From Primulina eburnea (lineage: Eukaryota; Streptophyta; Magnoliopsida; Lamiales; Gesneriaceae): a DNA stretch of 64,000 nucleotides. The stretch is taken from assembly GCF_022965805.1 (NCBI RefSeq), contig NC_133101.1:13673054-13737053 (forward strand), in the 5' to 3' direction. The number at the start of each line of letters is the position of its first letter. Position 1 is the stretch's first letter. Below, piece after piece: positions 1-11,202 of the stretch. Below the pieces are notes generated by a model. It made no database searches, was not told the origin of the DNA, and was given only the letters and a program-made list of their open reading frames with translations. The translations under genes and the position numbers were made by a program.

Positions 1-216
1 CAAGCACATCAAAGTCAGTTCAACTCGTATGTCACGGACCACTTATCTCACATTGACTCTATGATGCGCTCTTTTCTTGTGCACAGGGGCGTTGACCCGT
101 CGACCATTCCACCGACTCCGCTACCTCCTCCCCCATTCCAGTTCCAGTATGATTATTCTCAGCATGGGGAGGCCGCAGGAGTGCCACCGCCGGAGCATGA
201 TGAGGATGACACGTGA
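1..216 (+). pseudogene. env-like ORF of A1, C-terminal end only
   Basis: Frame 1 is open from the first base to a TGA at 214-216, giving a 71-residue tail. Its proline-rich stretch and acidic end (PPPEHDEDD) align with the end of the A2 env-like ORF (PPPEHDEEEE), and the following bases (tgatcagggagtttactgtt) match those after the A2 stop. It is therefore the C-terminus of the same accessory protein, of the family usually called putative plant transposon protein. The role of that protein is unknown. The rest lies outside the window, so whether the full ORF is intact cannot be judged. Confidence 0.75.
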
Positions 217-306
217 TCAGGGAGTTTACTGTTTCCCCTCCTTTGCACATTTATTTTTTTCTTTTAGCTGTTTCCTGTTTTTTTTTCTTTCTTTTCATTG
301 TTTCCG

Positions 307-1756
307 TGTAGTGACCCGTTCCAGAATCACCTACTAATCAAGAACTAAGCAGGCAATTTACTTAAATAATGACAATCAGAGATAATCGCGGAAACTGGTT
401 AACAACTGATAGTTATACAACCCAATCGAAATCCGAAAACTCAATACTAAACATAAAAGTATGCGATACAACCAAATCGAAACAAAAAGATACCGAAGAA
501 CTAAACCAACCAGCTACTCAACGTCCTCCTCCTCCTCCTGAGCCATCCAACCTGAGGCCTGCCCCGTGGGAATGGGGTGTCCAAGAGAAACAAAACCGAG
601 GACGTGAGCGATAAGAACGCCCAGTACAAAAGCATGAGTATACAAGCCTATATGAAATGCACATGCTATGATATGATACCAGGGTAGTCAAGAAACAGGA
701 GTCACAAAAGATCTCAAGAATGCTCAGTCTAGAGGCGCCAAGTGGATAGTGCCGCGCGGTACTCCTCTGGGTCACTGCATCCACTACAAGAACAGACGTG
801 GACCTAAAATGTCCCGGATCACCGAAGCCCTCCCGACCCGTCGGCCACTGTGTACTCTCGGTGTCCATGCGTCCACAAGACAAGACAGGGCTGAGCGGCC
901 CCACAAGATGTAGCTTATCTCGAAAGAGATACAGCTCAACAATAAAGGCTATCTCGAAGGAGATACGGCTCAACGTGAAATGCAACATGCATCATAAAGC
1001 GTGACATAATAGCATGCATCATATGACATATATCAATGCAACACATAATCATGCAACACATATAAGAATGTATACTCGACCAGGATATCTCGGATAGTAC
1101 TTTCGTACCTCTATCACAGCAAGCCTAGCCTTACGCAACACCGCTAATCAGGTCTAGCACAAGCCTACGCAACAAAAGCATACCCAATGAACAATACTAC
1201 CATGCTCGACTAGCAAAACCAGTACTCCCTAGTACTACCAAAGGTTTAGGGTTTACCTTCGTCCGTCGACAGCCCTTTGATGTCGATTGCCTCGTAACTC
1301 AGGCGCCGCTACTCTACCAATCCTGGCAGCTCTTGGCTATCGCTCGACCGACAACTAACCCTAGAAACCTTCCAAATCTCTCAAATATGAGACACACTTC
1401 AAGAAATTGCAATCCAAAATGAGGAATTCGAGCACTATTTATAGGCTATGTTCGGATCCTCCGAACCCAGTTCGGACCGTCCGAACTCTTACGTGTCCAT
1501 CGGCTCTTGACACCTCATGATCGGATCCACCGAACTCACACTTCGGAACGTCCGAACTTGCATGCAAACTGACGTGTCGATCAACTCTTGACACCTATGA
1601 TCGGATCCACCGAACCCTCTTCGGACCGTCCGAACGCTTCGGTGCTTCCGAACCATCTTCGGTCCGTCCGATCATGACCAGGTCAAAATTACACATTAAC
1701 CCTTCTTAATCACCATTAATCCGTTAATTACCCAATTTGGAATTCGGGCTACTACA
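307..1756 (-). mobile_element. Solo LTR S1 (Ty3/gypsy-like) inside A1
   Basis: A 1450-bp block begins TGTAGTGACCCG, ends CGGGCTACTACA and is flanked by a perfect 5-bp target duplication TTCCG (302-306 and 1757-1761). Removing it restores continuity with the A2 spacer. It has no internal coding region, so it is a solo LTR left by LTR-LTR recombination. Orientation is taken from a TATA-like box, CTATAAATAG, read on the minus strand at 1435-1444. The TGTAGTGACCC terminus suggests a chromovirus-type gypsy LTR, but no internal domain remains to prove it. Confidence 0.88.
1451..1672. repeat. Palindrome cluster TTCGGA-N3-TCCGAA in S1
   Basis: About eight copies of the imperfect palindrome TTCGGA-NNN-TCCGAA(C) start near 1451, 1471, 1521, 1542, 1601, 1620, 1638 and 1658. 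They alternate with a repeated spacer containing CTCTTGACACCT. In LTR orientation (minus) the cluster lies directly upstream of the TATA-like box at 1435-1444, that is in U3. The same motif recurs in copia element E. Confidence 0.85.
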
Positions 1757-1761
1757 TTCCG

Positions 1762-2956
1762 TCTAGCATGTTTATTCGCTTTCATGTTTATTAGTCTGCA
1801 TTTGTGTTTGCATTTCTATGTTTTGAGTCTTTTGTGCAATGGGGACATTGCACACGTCTAGTATGAGGGGTTCGTTGTACGTCTCCTTATTTGTTTGCAT
1901 TCGTCTGTGTCTTGCATGAGTAGCAGTGATGGTGACATTAGTGAATTGGTAGCCGATGATGATTGTGGGATGAATGAACTGCATGTTACTTAGTAGTATC
2001 ACACGTTCTGAATACCCCAGTGAAATGAAATGTTTATTTTATATGCGTACATTGTGGGTATTATTAGTAATATACACGATAGTCGAGTTTAAGAATCTGT
2101 GGGAGGAACTGGAATAACATGAGATGCAAGTCGAACTTGAATGAATTTTGTTGACAGTCGCGACCGACCAGTGACATGAAATAGCGTAGATCATTTGAAT
2201 CCACCGGAATAACTTTCGTCCCAATTGTGCATAATACCTCAAGAGTTATCGCTAAGCCAACCAAACAAACATTCCATATACTCAAAATTTAGGGAGTACA
2301 CTTGAGAAAATTATACACCAAGAAAAAAAAAGAAAAAAAGAGAAGTATTACAACAAGTGTGTTGTAAATGAAAAAAGGGGATGTAAGGTGTGGGGGAGCC
2401 AAAAAGGGATGAAATCCTATCCCAAGGCTAAATAGATGGAGAAGTAAGGCGTTGAGGAATGTCGGATAAAAATTCTGAAAAGTACATAATGAAAATGATC
2501 AGTGTACGTCCCATCTTCTTTAGCCGTTCGAAACCTCATGATATTGACTTCCCAAATTCCTGGTGTACAACCTTGAAAATTAGCCGCTTTGTGTTCACTT
2601 GTTGGGTCACGACTAGAAACAGAACTCGGGATAGGGAAACTTGCATTGAACAGTTGATTTGGTGGCTCGCATGATTTGCAAATGAAACTGTCTGAAGCAC
2701 GAGCTAGTGAGACCCACAGCACACACACGACCACGCTTCCTGGTCAAAAATCAAAAGGTTATAAGGTGCTTTAAAAAGGGGTATTGGTGAATGTTGTGAT
2801 TTGACTAATTGGATGTGGTTCAAACACCCGCTGAGGCAGGAGATACCGGTTTGCTACTTCACCATCAGTTTCGTTAGTTTAATTCTTTTATTTTGTGTTT
2901 ATTTCATATTTTGGTTGTGGGTTGTAACCTATTTTGCTTAAGGGCAAGCAAAAGGT
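1762..2956 (+). other. 3' untranslated spacer of A1
   Basis: This stretch has no convincing ORF. It matches in reverse orientation the region 8611-9700 of A2. A purine tract at 1859-1872 (tagtatgaggggtt) resembles the true polypurine tract at 2957-2970 and may be a second plus-strand primer. Short ORFs here have no recognisable protein features. Confidence 0.6.
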
Positions 2957-2970
2957 TAGTATGAGGGGGT
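2957..2970 (+). other. Polypurine tract of A1
   Basis: The sequence tagtatgagggggt lies immediately before the TGATATG start of the 3' LTR. The same tract, in reverse, borders the A2 3' LTR at 8597-8610. Such tracts prime plus-strand DNA synthesis in LTR elements. Confidence 0.8.
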
Positions 2971-4466
2971 TGATATGTGTCGTTTTTACGTGTTTTATTG
3001 CATTAGTCTGTGTGTGTTTTGCATTGTGCACACGTTTATTTCCATCACATTCTGTGTGTTTTAGAGTAAACATTTGCATTTTATCATATCTCACTCGGGC
3101 ATGATGAATTTGCAGGAAAAGTGGCCGGAAAACCAAAAATGGAGCAAAGTGTACAAAAGAGAGCTCAACGGACAGAATGAGCGGCGCCCGAGCGGTAGTT
3201 TTCTACCGCCCGGGCGCGAAAGATGAATAGCTGAAGGATTTTTACAAAAGAGTCCGCGCTCGAGCGGTAGTTTTCTACCGCCCGAGCGCGAATGCCACTC
3301 ATCCCCAGTGCTTCGACAGAAAGGCCGGCGCTCGGGCGGTAGTTTTCTACCGCCCGAGCGCGAAGGCTGCATTTCCCAAGGAAGTTTATAGAAGGTGTGG
3401 CGCTTGAGCGGTACTTTTCTACCGCCCGAGCGCCACCTATTTTTGGCAAGATATTGTGTGCGATTCCTTACCTTATTTTGAGAGGAGAATGATATGGAAG
3501 GTCTGTTGGTCGACTTTGGGAGAGATTCAGACTTGATTTTGCAGCCGCCACAAGCTTTTGGAGAGAACTTTGCGCTTAGATTGAAGAATCGAAGTTTTCC
3601 GGACACCGTTCTTCGCGTTTTTCGTCAATTCTCGTATTTCTAACTTTGTTTTCATCTTTTAAATGTTGTTGCATTTATTTTTACAATGAATTCTAGTAGC
3701 TAACTTTATTATTTGTTGGGATTAAAGGGGATCCTACCCCGAACGTTGATTTGAATTAATTTAAATTTTGGTTGTGCGGTATTCTTGATTTTACTACTGT
3801 TATATCGTGTCATTAAAGAGTAGCTAACTTTAACGACGTCTTCATATCACGAGTGAGTTCGAGAGAATAACGAGTGATAGGATCGAGTAGTATAATCCGC
3901 GGATCTACAATTTACATAGATATATGAAATTGGATACGTGCCGATAATCATAGTCCTAAGGGTCGAAAATTAGGGGATTTCATAGATCGAAATGTGATTC
4001 ACTCTTGATAAATAATTAAAGACATTTAATTACTTCATTGAGTCGAATTAGTTTGACATAGCTCGAAAGAGAGTGTTAACTAGAATAGGAAATCCTGTCG
4101 GAAGCGTAGATCACGGTCGAACGAATTAATTAATTAACGAGGGGTAGGTGAACCGAGATTCCCAACAAATTCATTTCTCATTAAATCTAACTCAATCATT
4201 TTAGATATAAATTCTCATTCATTACTTGTTGAATCTTTTTAATTGCATATTTATTTGAGTTTAGTAGGAATAATCACACAACTCAATTTTCGTTGCTAAA
4301 TGTTAAATAACTGAAAATAATAATTGTTAAACACAGTCTTCAGTGGAACGATACTCGTACTCATGTACACTATATTATAACTTGACATCGTGCACTTGCG
4401 ATTAATTTTTGAGCATACAAAATAATATTTTATGGGGGATTTCACTGTGCAAGTTTTGCTCGATCA
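2971..4466 (+). repeat. 3' LTR of Athila element A1
   Basis: A 1496-bp LTR running from TGATATG to the sequence gcaagttttgctcgatca. Its last 25 or so bases are the exact reverse complement of the A2 LTR terminus at 7143. It carries four long hairpins at 3184-3434. Long ORFs on the opposite strand (3091-3606 and 3165-3449) are only translations of these repeats and are not genes. Confidence 0.87.
3184..3434. repeat. Four long hairpins in the A1 LTR
   Basis: Four inverted repeats of about 34-36 bp, spaced roughly 70 bp apart, start at about 3184, 3255, 3327 and 3399. The left arm is GCGCTCGAGCGGTAG, the loop TTTT, and the right arm CTACCGCCCGAGCGC. Arms differ slightly among copies. They occupy the same part of the LTR as the hairpins of A2, whose arm sequence is different. 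Confidence 0.9.
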
Positions 4467-4753
4467 CGAGTGTCCGGGCAAGCTGCCCGATCAGAGTCTG
4501 TGAATAAACTCAACTTAGATGATGAACTATAGAACCATCCTTGACCAGCTGTTCCTTTGATATACTTGAGCACCGAATAAACTGCTTGTAGATGTTTATC
4601 TCTTGGAGCGGACACAAATTGGCTAAGCTTGTTAACATAATAGGCCAAATCAGACCGAGTGACTGTAAGATATAAGAGATTTCCTACCAACTTGCGATAT
4701 AAAGATGAATCAGGAAGTAATTCACCATCATCATGTGTAAGTTTGAGATTAAC
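4467..4753 (-). pseudogene. Copia element F, RT C-terminus and RNase H fragment
   Basis: On the minus strand this encodes the end of a Ty1/copia reverse transcriptase and the start of RNase H. The motif LVGNLLYLT is followed by LSQFVSAPRDKHL, LKYIKGT and the RNase H start LFTDSDRAACPDTR. It continues in frame the copia coding region that stops at 27146, on the far side of element B, and is cut at 4467 by the end of Athila A1. The remainder of the element is left of the window. Confidence 0.88.
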
Positions 4754-7142
4754 TGTAGCACCCCATAACTTAACTAGTATTTGCTTATATTATATTACTA
4801 AAATTTATTAATTATTATATTATATATATGTATATATAAATGAATGAAATAACTAATATATTATATTTATTTATACACATTCATACATGCATACATACCT
4901 ACACACCATCATCATGATTGCTTAACCAACACACCACCTCCCTTCTTGCCCAACCGGTGAGCAAGATTTGTTCATCATAGATTGGAGATGAGGCTTGATC
5001 ATTGCCTATAAAATGCACCCTTCACTTCAAGAATTTCAAGAGTTCTCAGCCTAAATTTTCGAGTTTGAGGAGTGGGTCTAGTAAAGGGTGGAGTGGTGAG
5101 AGTTTATAGCTCAAAAAGTAGAGAAAATGAGCCAAAAATATCTTTATATACCCAAAACCCTTCCAAAAATTCTATAAAAATTCCACAACACACTCTATTT
5201 TTCGTTAAAATTCAGAAACCTGATTTTTCGTTAAAATTCTATAAAAATTCCATCAACCGATTTTTCGTTAAAATTCAGAAACCGCTACTGTTCGGGAAGG
5301 GAATAGTGCCGGAAAACTCGTTTTTCAGGTACTGTTTTCACTCCCATTTTTCATACGCTTCTTGACCATATTTTACCTTAGTCCAAGCGTGAAAGTTGTT
5401 CACTGCATGTCATACTTCTCATTCATGTCTTTGGTTTCCCGGAATCGGCCTCGGAAATAGTATTTTCCAGCAGCCGAAGTCGGGGTGTGAGTATTACTAG
5501 TTTTTCCTTTTCTGGCACGTTTCGGCTGGGAATTTCAGAAAACTTATAACGTAAGAATTGTAGGAAATCAAATTTTACGTTTCCTGGAAAAAGGGTGGCC
5601 GCGCGTGGTGGCCGGAAGACCGGCCACGCGCCGCCGGAACCGGCGCGTGTACTACACGCACCGGCGAAAAGTCGAAATTTCATTTTTCGTAGCATACTCT
5701 ATATTATTCTATGCTACTGTACAAGTTTCGTAATTTTTGGATGAGTATTGCATTTACTGCGAATTTTTTAAAGAGAAATACTATGATTTTCGGATATGAT
5801 ATGCTATCTAAATGATCATATATACCTTTTCTATAAATGTTCATAGCCTTCAATACTTGAAAAAATATATCATTTGTAGTAGCTATGAAGTTTTATAATT
5901 TTTTCGACTCACAAGTTATTTATTATGAATTTTGTGAGTTATATGTTAAATGTTATATATATCGATTGATGATAAAATAATTTCAAATATTATCTATTTT
6001 GAATTTTTTTCAGTTAATATTATAATTAGAGTTGTTATAGGAAATATTGTAATTTTTGGAGTCAAATATTAATTATTGTAAATTTTAAAGATAGTTTTGA
6101 CTATTAGAAAATAATTTTTGGACAAAGAAATATTAAATAAATAAAATAATTTTTTTATGAACTTTTAGTCAACAAATAAAGTTTATAAAGTTATACTCTT
6201 TATTTAGGGATAATCTATATATAAAAGTGTTTACTATACTAATGATAATCATTGGTCAATAGGATTGACTTGAACTTGGAACTCTCCCTCTCATCTCTAG
6301 TAAGTCTCAAGGTGAGGAATTTACTTTTACCGTTCTTCCTATAGCCTTTGGCATTTGGCCTGGAAATTATGATATGGCATATTATATTCTTTAACGATAT
6401 TCACTACGGATTATTGATTTCTTACCCATGCGCATAAATTTTGTATCTTTGAATCGTGTTGATGCACATGAATTATGCTCCATCCTGAATGTCCTTTCTA
6501 TCCGACTGACTTCTTATTCATGCCGGTACTACCTTTCCGAATTGATTCAATGCTTCAATGTATCATCCTCATTGTAATATCACTATACTAGAAGTGATTC
6601 TTATCAAGCTTCCACTGAATGAAGTTTTGGTTTAATCATCGAATAAATGAATGAATGACTGAATGATAAGGTGATTGACCAAAACAGAGCCCTGACAACG
6701 GACTTTGGTCTGGAGATTGAGTCCATTGAACAACGTGACTTTGGTCTGGGTATATTAGTTCACTTGGCTCGTTATTCTTCACTAACCATTATCTTTGTGT
6801 ACTCATATAACCGGATGTTTGATCCTTTTGTCTATTGTATCATTCTTTCGAATTTGAGTATCATATTTACCTTGATTTAATTCTCACTAAGTCCTTAAAG
6901 ACTTCACCTCTCTATTTTTCTTTATCTATTGTAATTTCCAGAGCCAGGTAACCAGGATTTGGATAAAGAAAGAAATGTCGATGCATGATCCGTCAGTTAT
7001 TGTATGGAATAAATTGCTGGAAAGCATAATAAGTCATTTAGTCTATGAGTCAGTTTGTTTGAAATGTTTATGTCATTGTCACTCTTACCATCTATGTTGT
7101 TTGAACATGTAAAACTTTATCGTAATTTACTAGTACTTGTAC
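4754..7142 (+). repeat. 5' LTR of B, left portion
   Basis: Starts TGTAGCACCCCATAAC and matches the 3' LTR from 24625 on. It is interrupted after 7142 by Athila A2 and resumes at 18647. A TATA-like motif (CTATAAAATGC) lies near 5008. A patch at roughly 5180-5250 differs from the other LTR, where it is replaced by unrelated sequence. Confidence 0.92.
5596..5666. repeat. GC-rich palindrome cluster in the B 5' LTR
   Basis: Adjacent inverted repeats in an otherwise AT-rich LTR: GCGCGTGG..CCGG with its complement, GCCGGAACCGGC, and CCGGCGCGTGT-ACT-ACACGCACCGG. The 3' LTR copy (25455-25525) has the perfect form of the last one with 11-bp arms and centre ACC. The cluster lies about 0.6 kb downstream of the TATA-like box, so it is probably transcribed. 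Confidence 0.8.
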
Positions 7143-8596
7143 TGATCGAGCAAAACTTGCACAGTGAATGGTCCCAAAATTTGTTTTATATATGAAAGCT
7201 CGATTTAAATATCGCAAGTGCACGATAGTCAAGTTATAATAAACGTACGTGAATACGAGTATCGTTCCACAGGGACTGCGTTACAATATTTTTTATTCTC
7301 AATTAAAATTTCTTTAGCAACGATAAAGTGGTTTGGTAATTAAACTAATGTAAATCAAATAACTAAAAGAATTAAAGCGCAAAGAGAATGTATGCAATAA
7401 TGCAATGATTAAGTTGGATTAAATCAAATGAAAGATGAATTTGTTGGGAATTATCAGTTCACCTACCACTCGTGTTTTAATAATTACCCTCGACTCTTAC
7501 TCGTGCATTCGACGGAATTCCCTAGACTAATCAATATACTCTTTCGAGCTATATTAACACTAATCATAAACATGCAGTAATCAAGTGTCCTCAATTATTT
7601 AACAGTTTAAGATCGCCTTACGTTCTATGGAATCCTCTAGCTTTTATCCGGGTGGACTATTACTATCGACACGTACCCAATTCCGTATGTCTACTAAAAT
7701 TGTAAGTCCGTGGTTTATACTATGCGATCCTATTGTTAATTAGTCTGTCGAAATCGTTAACAACATGCAATAATCAAAGGAAGATAGCTAGGCTTCGCTT
7801 GAAACAAGAAATAACAATAGCATAAACAAATCACTTGTAAAAACGTCAAGAAATAATGTTAAACAACGAGTACGGGTAGGATCCCCTCAAATCCCAACAA
7901 ATCTAGAGTTTAGCCAACTAAATTCATACTAAAAATCAACAATCTATGCAAGAGAATAAAATACTGAATAATAAAATACTAAATATGTCGATGGAAGATG
8001 GCTGCGACGCTTGGACTTCTCGAGTTCTTCGAAAGTCTTCCTTACTCCTAGCCTTCTCTCCCAGAAAAAATGATGAAAATATGATGAATAATCCTCAAAG
8101 AGGCGCCCAATCTCGTGTATTAGGTTAGTGGTCTTGGATAGAGTCCATGAAAATAGAAACAAATCTCGCAGAATCTTGCTGGATCGTGTGACTCGCTAGG
8201 GCGGTAGGTTTTGACCGCTGGGGCGAGTGACTCTCGAATAAAAATCTTTAGCCTTCTCTCTAGTCTTGCTGTTAAATTCTCTTGTTCAGGCTAGCAGTCT
8301 CGCTGGGGCGGTCAGTTTTGACCGCCCTAGCGAGAGGTCTTCTGTTCGAAATCCTCGATAAGACTAGAATGCTCGCTGGGGCGGTCAGTTTTGACCGCCC
8401 TAGCGAGGCTTCTTCGTTGTTGTGCCCATTTTCTGCCATATTTGGTTCCATTCCTACAAAATACCACAAAACACACGAGATCAGTCATATGCTAAATAAT
8501 GCAAACAAAATGCAAGAATAAACTAAAACAAACTAATATGATGTATGAATGCGACTCGAAACCAACACTAAAAACACGTAAAAACGAGTCCTATCA
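7143..8596 (-). repeat. 3' LTR of A2
   Basis: A 1454-bp LTR that in element sense runs from TGATAGGACTCG to GCAAGTTTTGCTCGATCA. It pairs with 17149-18641 and lacks one 39-bp hairpin unit present there. The small ORFs that appear in both LTRs (for example 7944-8162 and 17950-18168) show no protein features. Confidence 0.94.
8189..8408. repeat. Three long hairpins in the A2 3' LTR
   Basis: Hairpins near 8189-8228, 8300-8337 and 8371-8408. Left arm CTCGCTGGGGCGGTCA, short T-rich centre, right arm TGACCGCCCTAGCGAG. The 5' LTR has four such units, and related stems recur at 11314-11566 inside the element. Confidence 0.9.
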
Positions 8597-9855
8597 ACCC
8601 CCTCATACTAACCTTTTGCTCGCCCTCGAGTAAAATAGGTTAAAGCACGAGATTCTAAACAGACAAAATAAAAACGAAATAACCAACACAAGAAAAAGTT
8701 AATGGTGAGTTAACAACTTTATGTTCATGCCTCAGTAAATTTTTTCACATCATAATCAAGTCATTTCACAAATAAATACTCTTTCTCATCTACAAATAAG
8801 TCTTGGCACTAATTCGAACGTGTGTGTGTCATGGTGGGTCTAGTCATTCGTACGTCAAATAGATCAATCGTCAAGTTATGCAAGTCACTCAATGAACACT
8901 TCAATACAAATCTCACTAGCATGCATCCCCGTGTCCATTCATCACTAACCATCATTTTGAACCTTAGTTAATTTTTAAGTGCATAGAAGGGTGTCGAAAG
9001 GAAAGAAAATAAGCTCAAGTGGCGAAAAGTTGGGAGTACATCGATCATTTTCATTGTGCAATTGTCAAGACTGTGCGTCTAACTTCCTCGACTCCTTACA
9101 TCTCCAAATTTTAGCCTAGGAATAGAATTTCATTCCTTTTATTTTCGGCTCCCCCTCACCTTACATCTCCTTTTTTCCCAAAGTTCTTTTTACAAGAACT
9201 TTGTCATTTCAACATTTTGATGCACAATTTTCACACATGTACTTCCTAGGCTAAGAATATATCTTTTTGGATTATAGCTGGTTAGGAGTACTATATTTGA
9301 ATTCAGGGTATTGACAAGGGGGCATATGTACAGTTCAAGGTCAGTCAAATGCTATCATGCACGATCTCAATCAGTGACTTATTTCCACGGGTTTTCATGC
9401 TAAATCAATTCATACGTGATGTCTTTCAAGTTAACCAACAAGAATTTCAAATTTCACCATTATTCCTACAAAATTCTAGGCCCCACACATATGTGCTCAA
9501 AAAGTTCAAAATTTGCACCAAAACTCATGTTTCAACAATCCAGAGTATCATTCATGCATTGACCCAATCAATATTTCTCAAAGCAACATCATCATCGGCT
9601 CATAAATCATGTCAACTCACCATAAACGACTCACAATCTAACAACGACAATACAACGACTTAAAAACCCAAATAACAAACTAAATAACTGAACAAACAAA
9701 CAAAACAAACTACCCGACCCCCTCATACTAGAGTTGTGCAATGCCCTCATCGCACAAAACGAAACAGACACGAAAAACAATAACAACTTATGAATTCAAA
9801 TGCAACAATAGAAAATGCAAAAGAAAAAGAAAGGGGAAACAGTGAACTCCCCTGA
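8597..9855 (-). other. Polypurine tract and 3' spacer of A2
   Basis: The tract tagtatgagggggt (minus strand, 8597-8610) abuts the 3' LTR. A second copy of the same motif (minus strand, about 9716-9730, tagtatgagggggtcggg) lies 1.1 kb upstream, close after the env-like ORF. The space between holds no supported gene and is homologous to 1762-2956 of A1. Confidence 0.7.
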
Positions 9856-11202
9856 TCAAAACTCCTCCTCCTCATCATGCTCAGGTGGTGGATTGCCCTC
9901 GTCAGCTGCAGGCGGCATAGGATACGTGTACTGGAAGTGGAAAGGTGGCGGGTATGCTGGAACAGGCGGCCGGCCGGAAGTGTCTAAGCCCAAGTGAGTC
10001 GAGATGCCCTGCACCAAGTACTCGATGTTCAGAGTGTGGGCTTGGTCGATGGCCTGATAATGAGTCTGGTAGGTGGCCCAAGCGCCCAACTCGTCGACTC
10101 GGTCTCGAATGGCACGGCGGCGTGGCTGCGGTGGTGGTGGATGTCCGAAGACCGGAGGTGGTGGAGCGGCTTGCACGTGACCGTAAAATACATCAGCGGG
10201 CAGCTCATCCCGTCTCTTCGCGTACTTGGACGTATGAAGAGCCTCATCGATGGCTCTCATTGGCGGTAGCCACTCATCATCGTCCGCGAAAATCACACCC
10301 GCGCGGGCACATAGCTCAGTCACGATAATGGGGAAATAAAAGGCTAACTTGTTGCAATTGATACAGATAGTAAGCTGCCCGAATATGAGTTTGCCCACAT
10401 CAATAGGCATCCCGGTATAGATCGCATAAAGAACCACCGCCCTATCCCGTTGTACATCACTCGTATGCCCTACCGGCATCAATCTCTTTGATAGAAAGGC
10501 ATACCAAAGTGCCGCCTTGACCTTCAAAAATTTCTCAAGAAACACCGTATACGTTCCCGGCTGCTTCCACGTAGTGCCTGGATAACACAATGTGTGAATG
10601 ATCAGATCGTAATCCGGATTCAGCACCCAAGCCTGGAATACCGAATCATCCACTGTCGGTAAACCCAACAAATCATTTATCGTTTTAGGATCATATGGGA
10701 CTAGACGTCCCCTCACCCTAGCCTTAGTTTCAGTCCCTTCTGGGGCGTTAGCGTAAAACTCACGTACAACCGGCACCACAGCCGCATTCGGTTGTGCTAA
10801 AAAATTCGTCCACCCTCGTCCTGCAACTTCTAACTCCTCAAAAACATTATCTAAAATCCACGTAGTACATCCCCTCTCAGGGATTGGTTTTCTATGGAGT
10901 TTAGCTTGCTCACATCGCTCCCTAGCCCTGTCATTCACAAATATAGAGGGGGTGGATCGAGAACTAGAGGCACCGCGGGTTACCTTCGAGCGTTTGGAAG
11001 CCATGGTATGAGATGAGTGCACAAAGGAGGAGCCCGGAGTAGTAGATGTTGCCGGAGCTTGAAAAGAACGGAAGAGATGGCGGCGGCGGCGTAGAGGCGG
11101 CGGTGGCGGCGTAGGTGGTAGGAGAGTGTAGATTTGCCCGGAAAAATCGTGTCTTGAGCTTTGAAACAAAGGAGATTCACAAGTATACCTGTAAATTGGC
11201 AA
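9856..11202 (-). CDS. env-like accessory ORF of A2 (putative plant transposon protein family)
   Basis: An intact ORF of up to 448 codons between integrase and the 3' LTR, the position of the env-like ORF in Athila elements. The first Met is at 11202, but the Met at 11004 (MASKRSKVTRG) is the more likely start; upstream residues are a low-complexity proline/arginine run. The core has a WTNFLAQPN motif, VVREFYANAPEG, then VRGRLVPYDPKTINDLLGLP, features of the plant transposon protein domain (Pfam PF20167-like). The C-terminus is proline-rich and acidic. No clear signal peptide or transmembrane helix was seen, so a membrane role is unsupported. A splice-acceptor-like sequence (aatttacag) lies just upstream near 11180, which fits expression from a spliced RNA. 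Confidence 0.82.
   Translation of the reverse strand: MPIYRYTCESPLFQSSRHDFSGQIYTLLPPTPPPPPLRRRRHLFRSFQAPATSTTPGSSFVHSSHTMASKRSKVTRGASSSRSTPSIFVNDRARERCEQAKLHRKPIPERGCTTWILDNVFEELEVAGRGWTNFLAQPNAAVVPVVREFYANAPEGTETKARVRGRLVPYDPKTINDLLGLPTVDDSVFQAWVLNPDYDLIIHTLCYPGTTWKQPGTYTVFLEKFLKVKAALWYAFLSKRLMPVGHTSDVQRDRAVVLYAIYTGMPIDVGKLIFGQLTICINCNKLAFYFPIIVTELCARAGVIFADDDEWLPPMRAIDEALHTSKYAKRRDELPADVFYGHVQAAPPPPVFGHPPPPQPRRRAIRDRVDELGAWATYQTHYQAIDQAHTLNIEYLVQGISTHLGLDTSGRPPVPAYPPPFHFQYTYPMPPAADEGNPPPEHDEEEEF

Larger units (their letters stand above)
1..4466 (+). mobile_element. Athila-type Ty3/gypsy element A1, 3' part
   Basis: The 3' end of an Athila-like LTR retrotransposon that begins left of the window. 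In order it shows the end of the env-like ORF (1-216), a long 3' untranslated spacer split by a solo LTR (307-1756), a polypurine tract (2957-2970) and a complete 3' LTR (2971-4466). The spacer and LTR ends match, in reverse orientation, the same parts of element A2 (7143-18641). Its right end breaks the coding frame of copia element F, which resumes at 4467. The 5' end, gag and pol are outside the window, so its target duplication cannot be checked. Confidence 0.88.

Noticed and set aside
3091..3606. Minus-strand ORFs with a repeated RARAVENYR-like peptide
   Set aside because: They are translations of the four LTR hairpins; the repeat is in the DNA arms, both strands and several frames stay open, and no protein features exist.
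4470..4500. Small palindrome GGGCAAGCTGCCC
   Set aside because: It lies within conserved RNase H codons of copia F, so it is explained by coding sequence and is a single copy.
5423..5695. 90-codon minus ORF over the B LTR palindromes (also 25282-25554)
   Set aside because: It is antisense to the LTR, and its composition is set by the GC-rich palindromes.
8189..8408. CRISPR-like regularly spaced palindromes
   Set aside because: Only three or four units, spacers are related or unequal, the DNA is plant nuclear with no cas genes, and the units lie inside LTRs.
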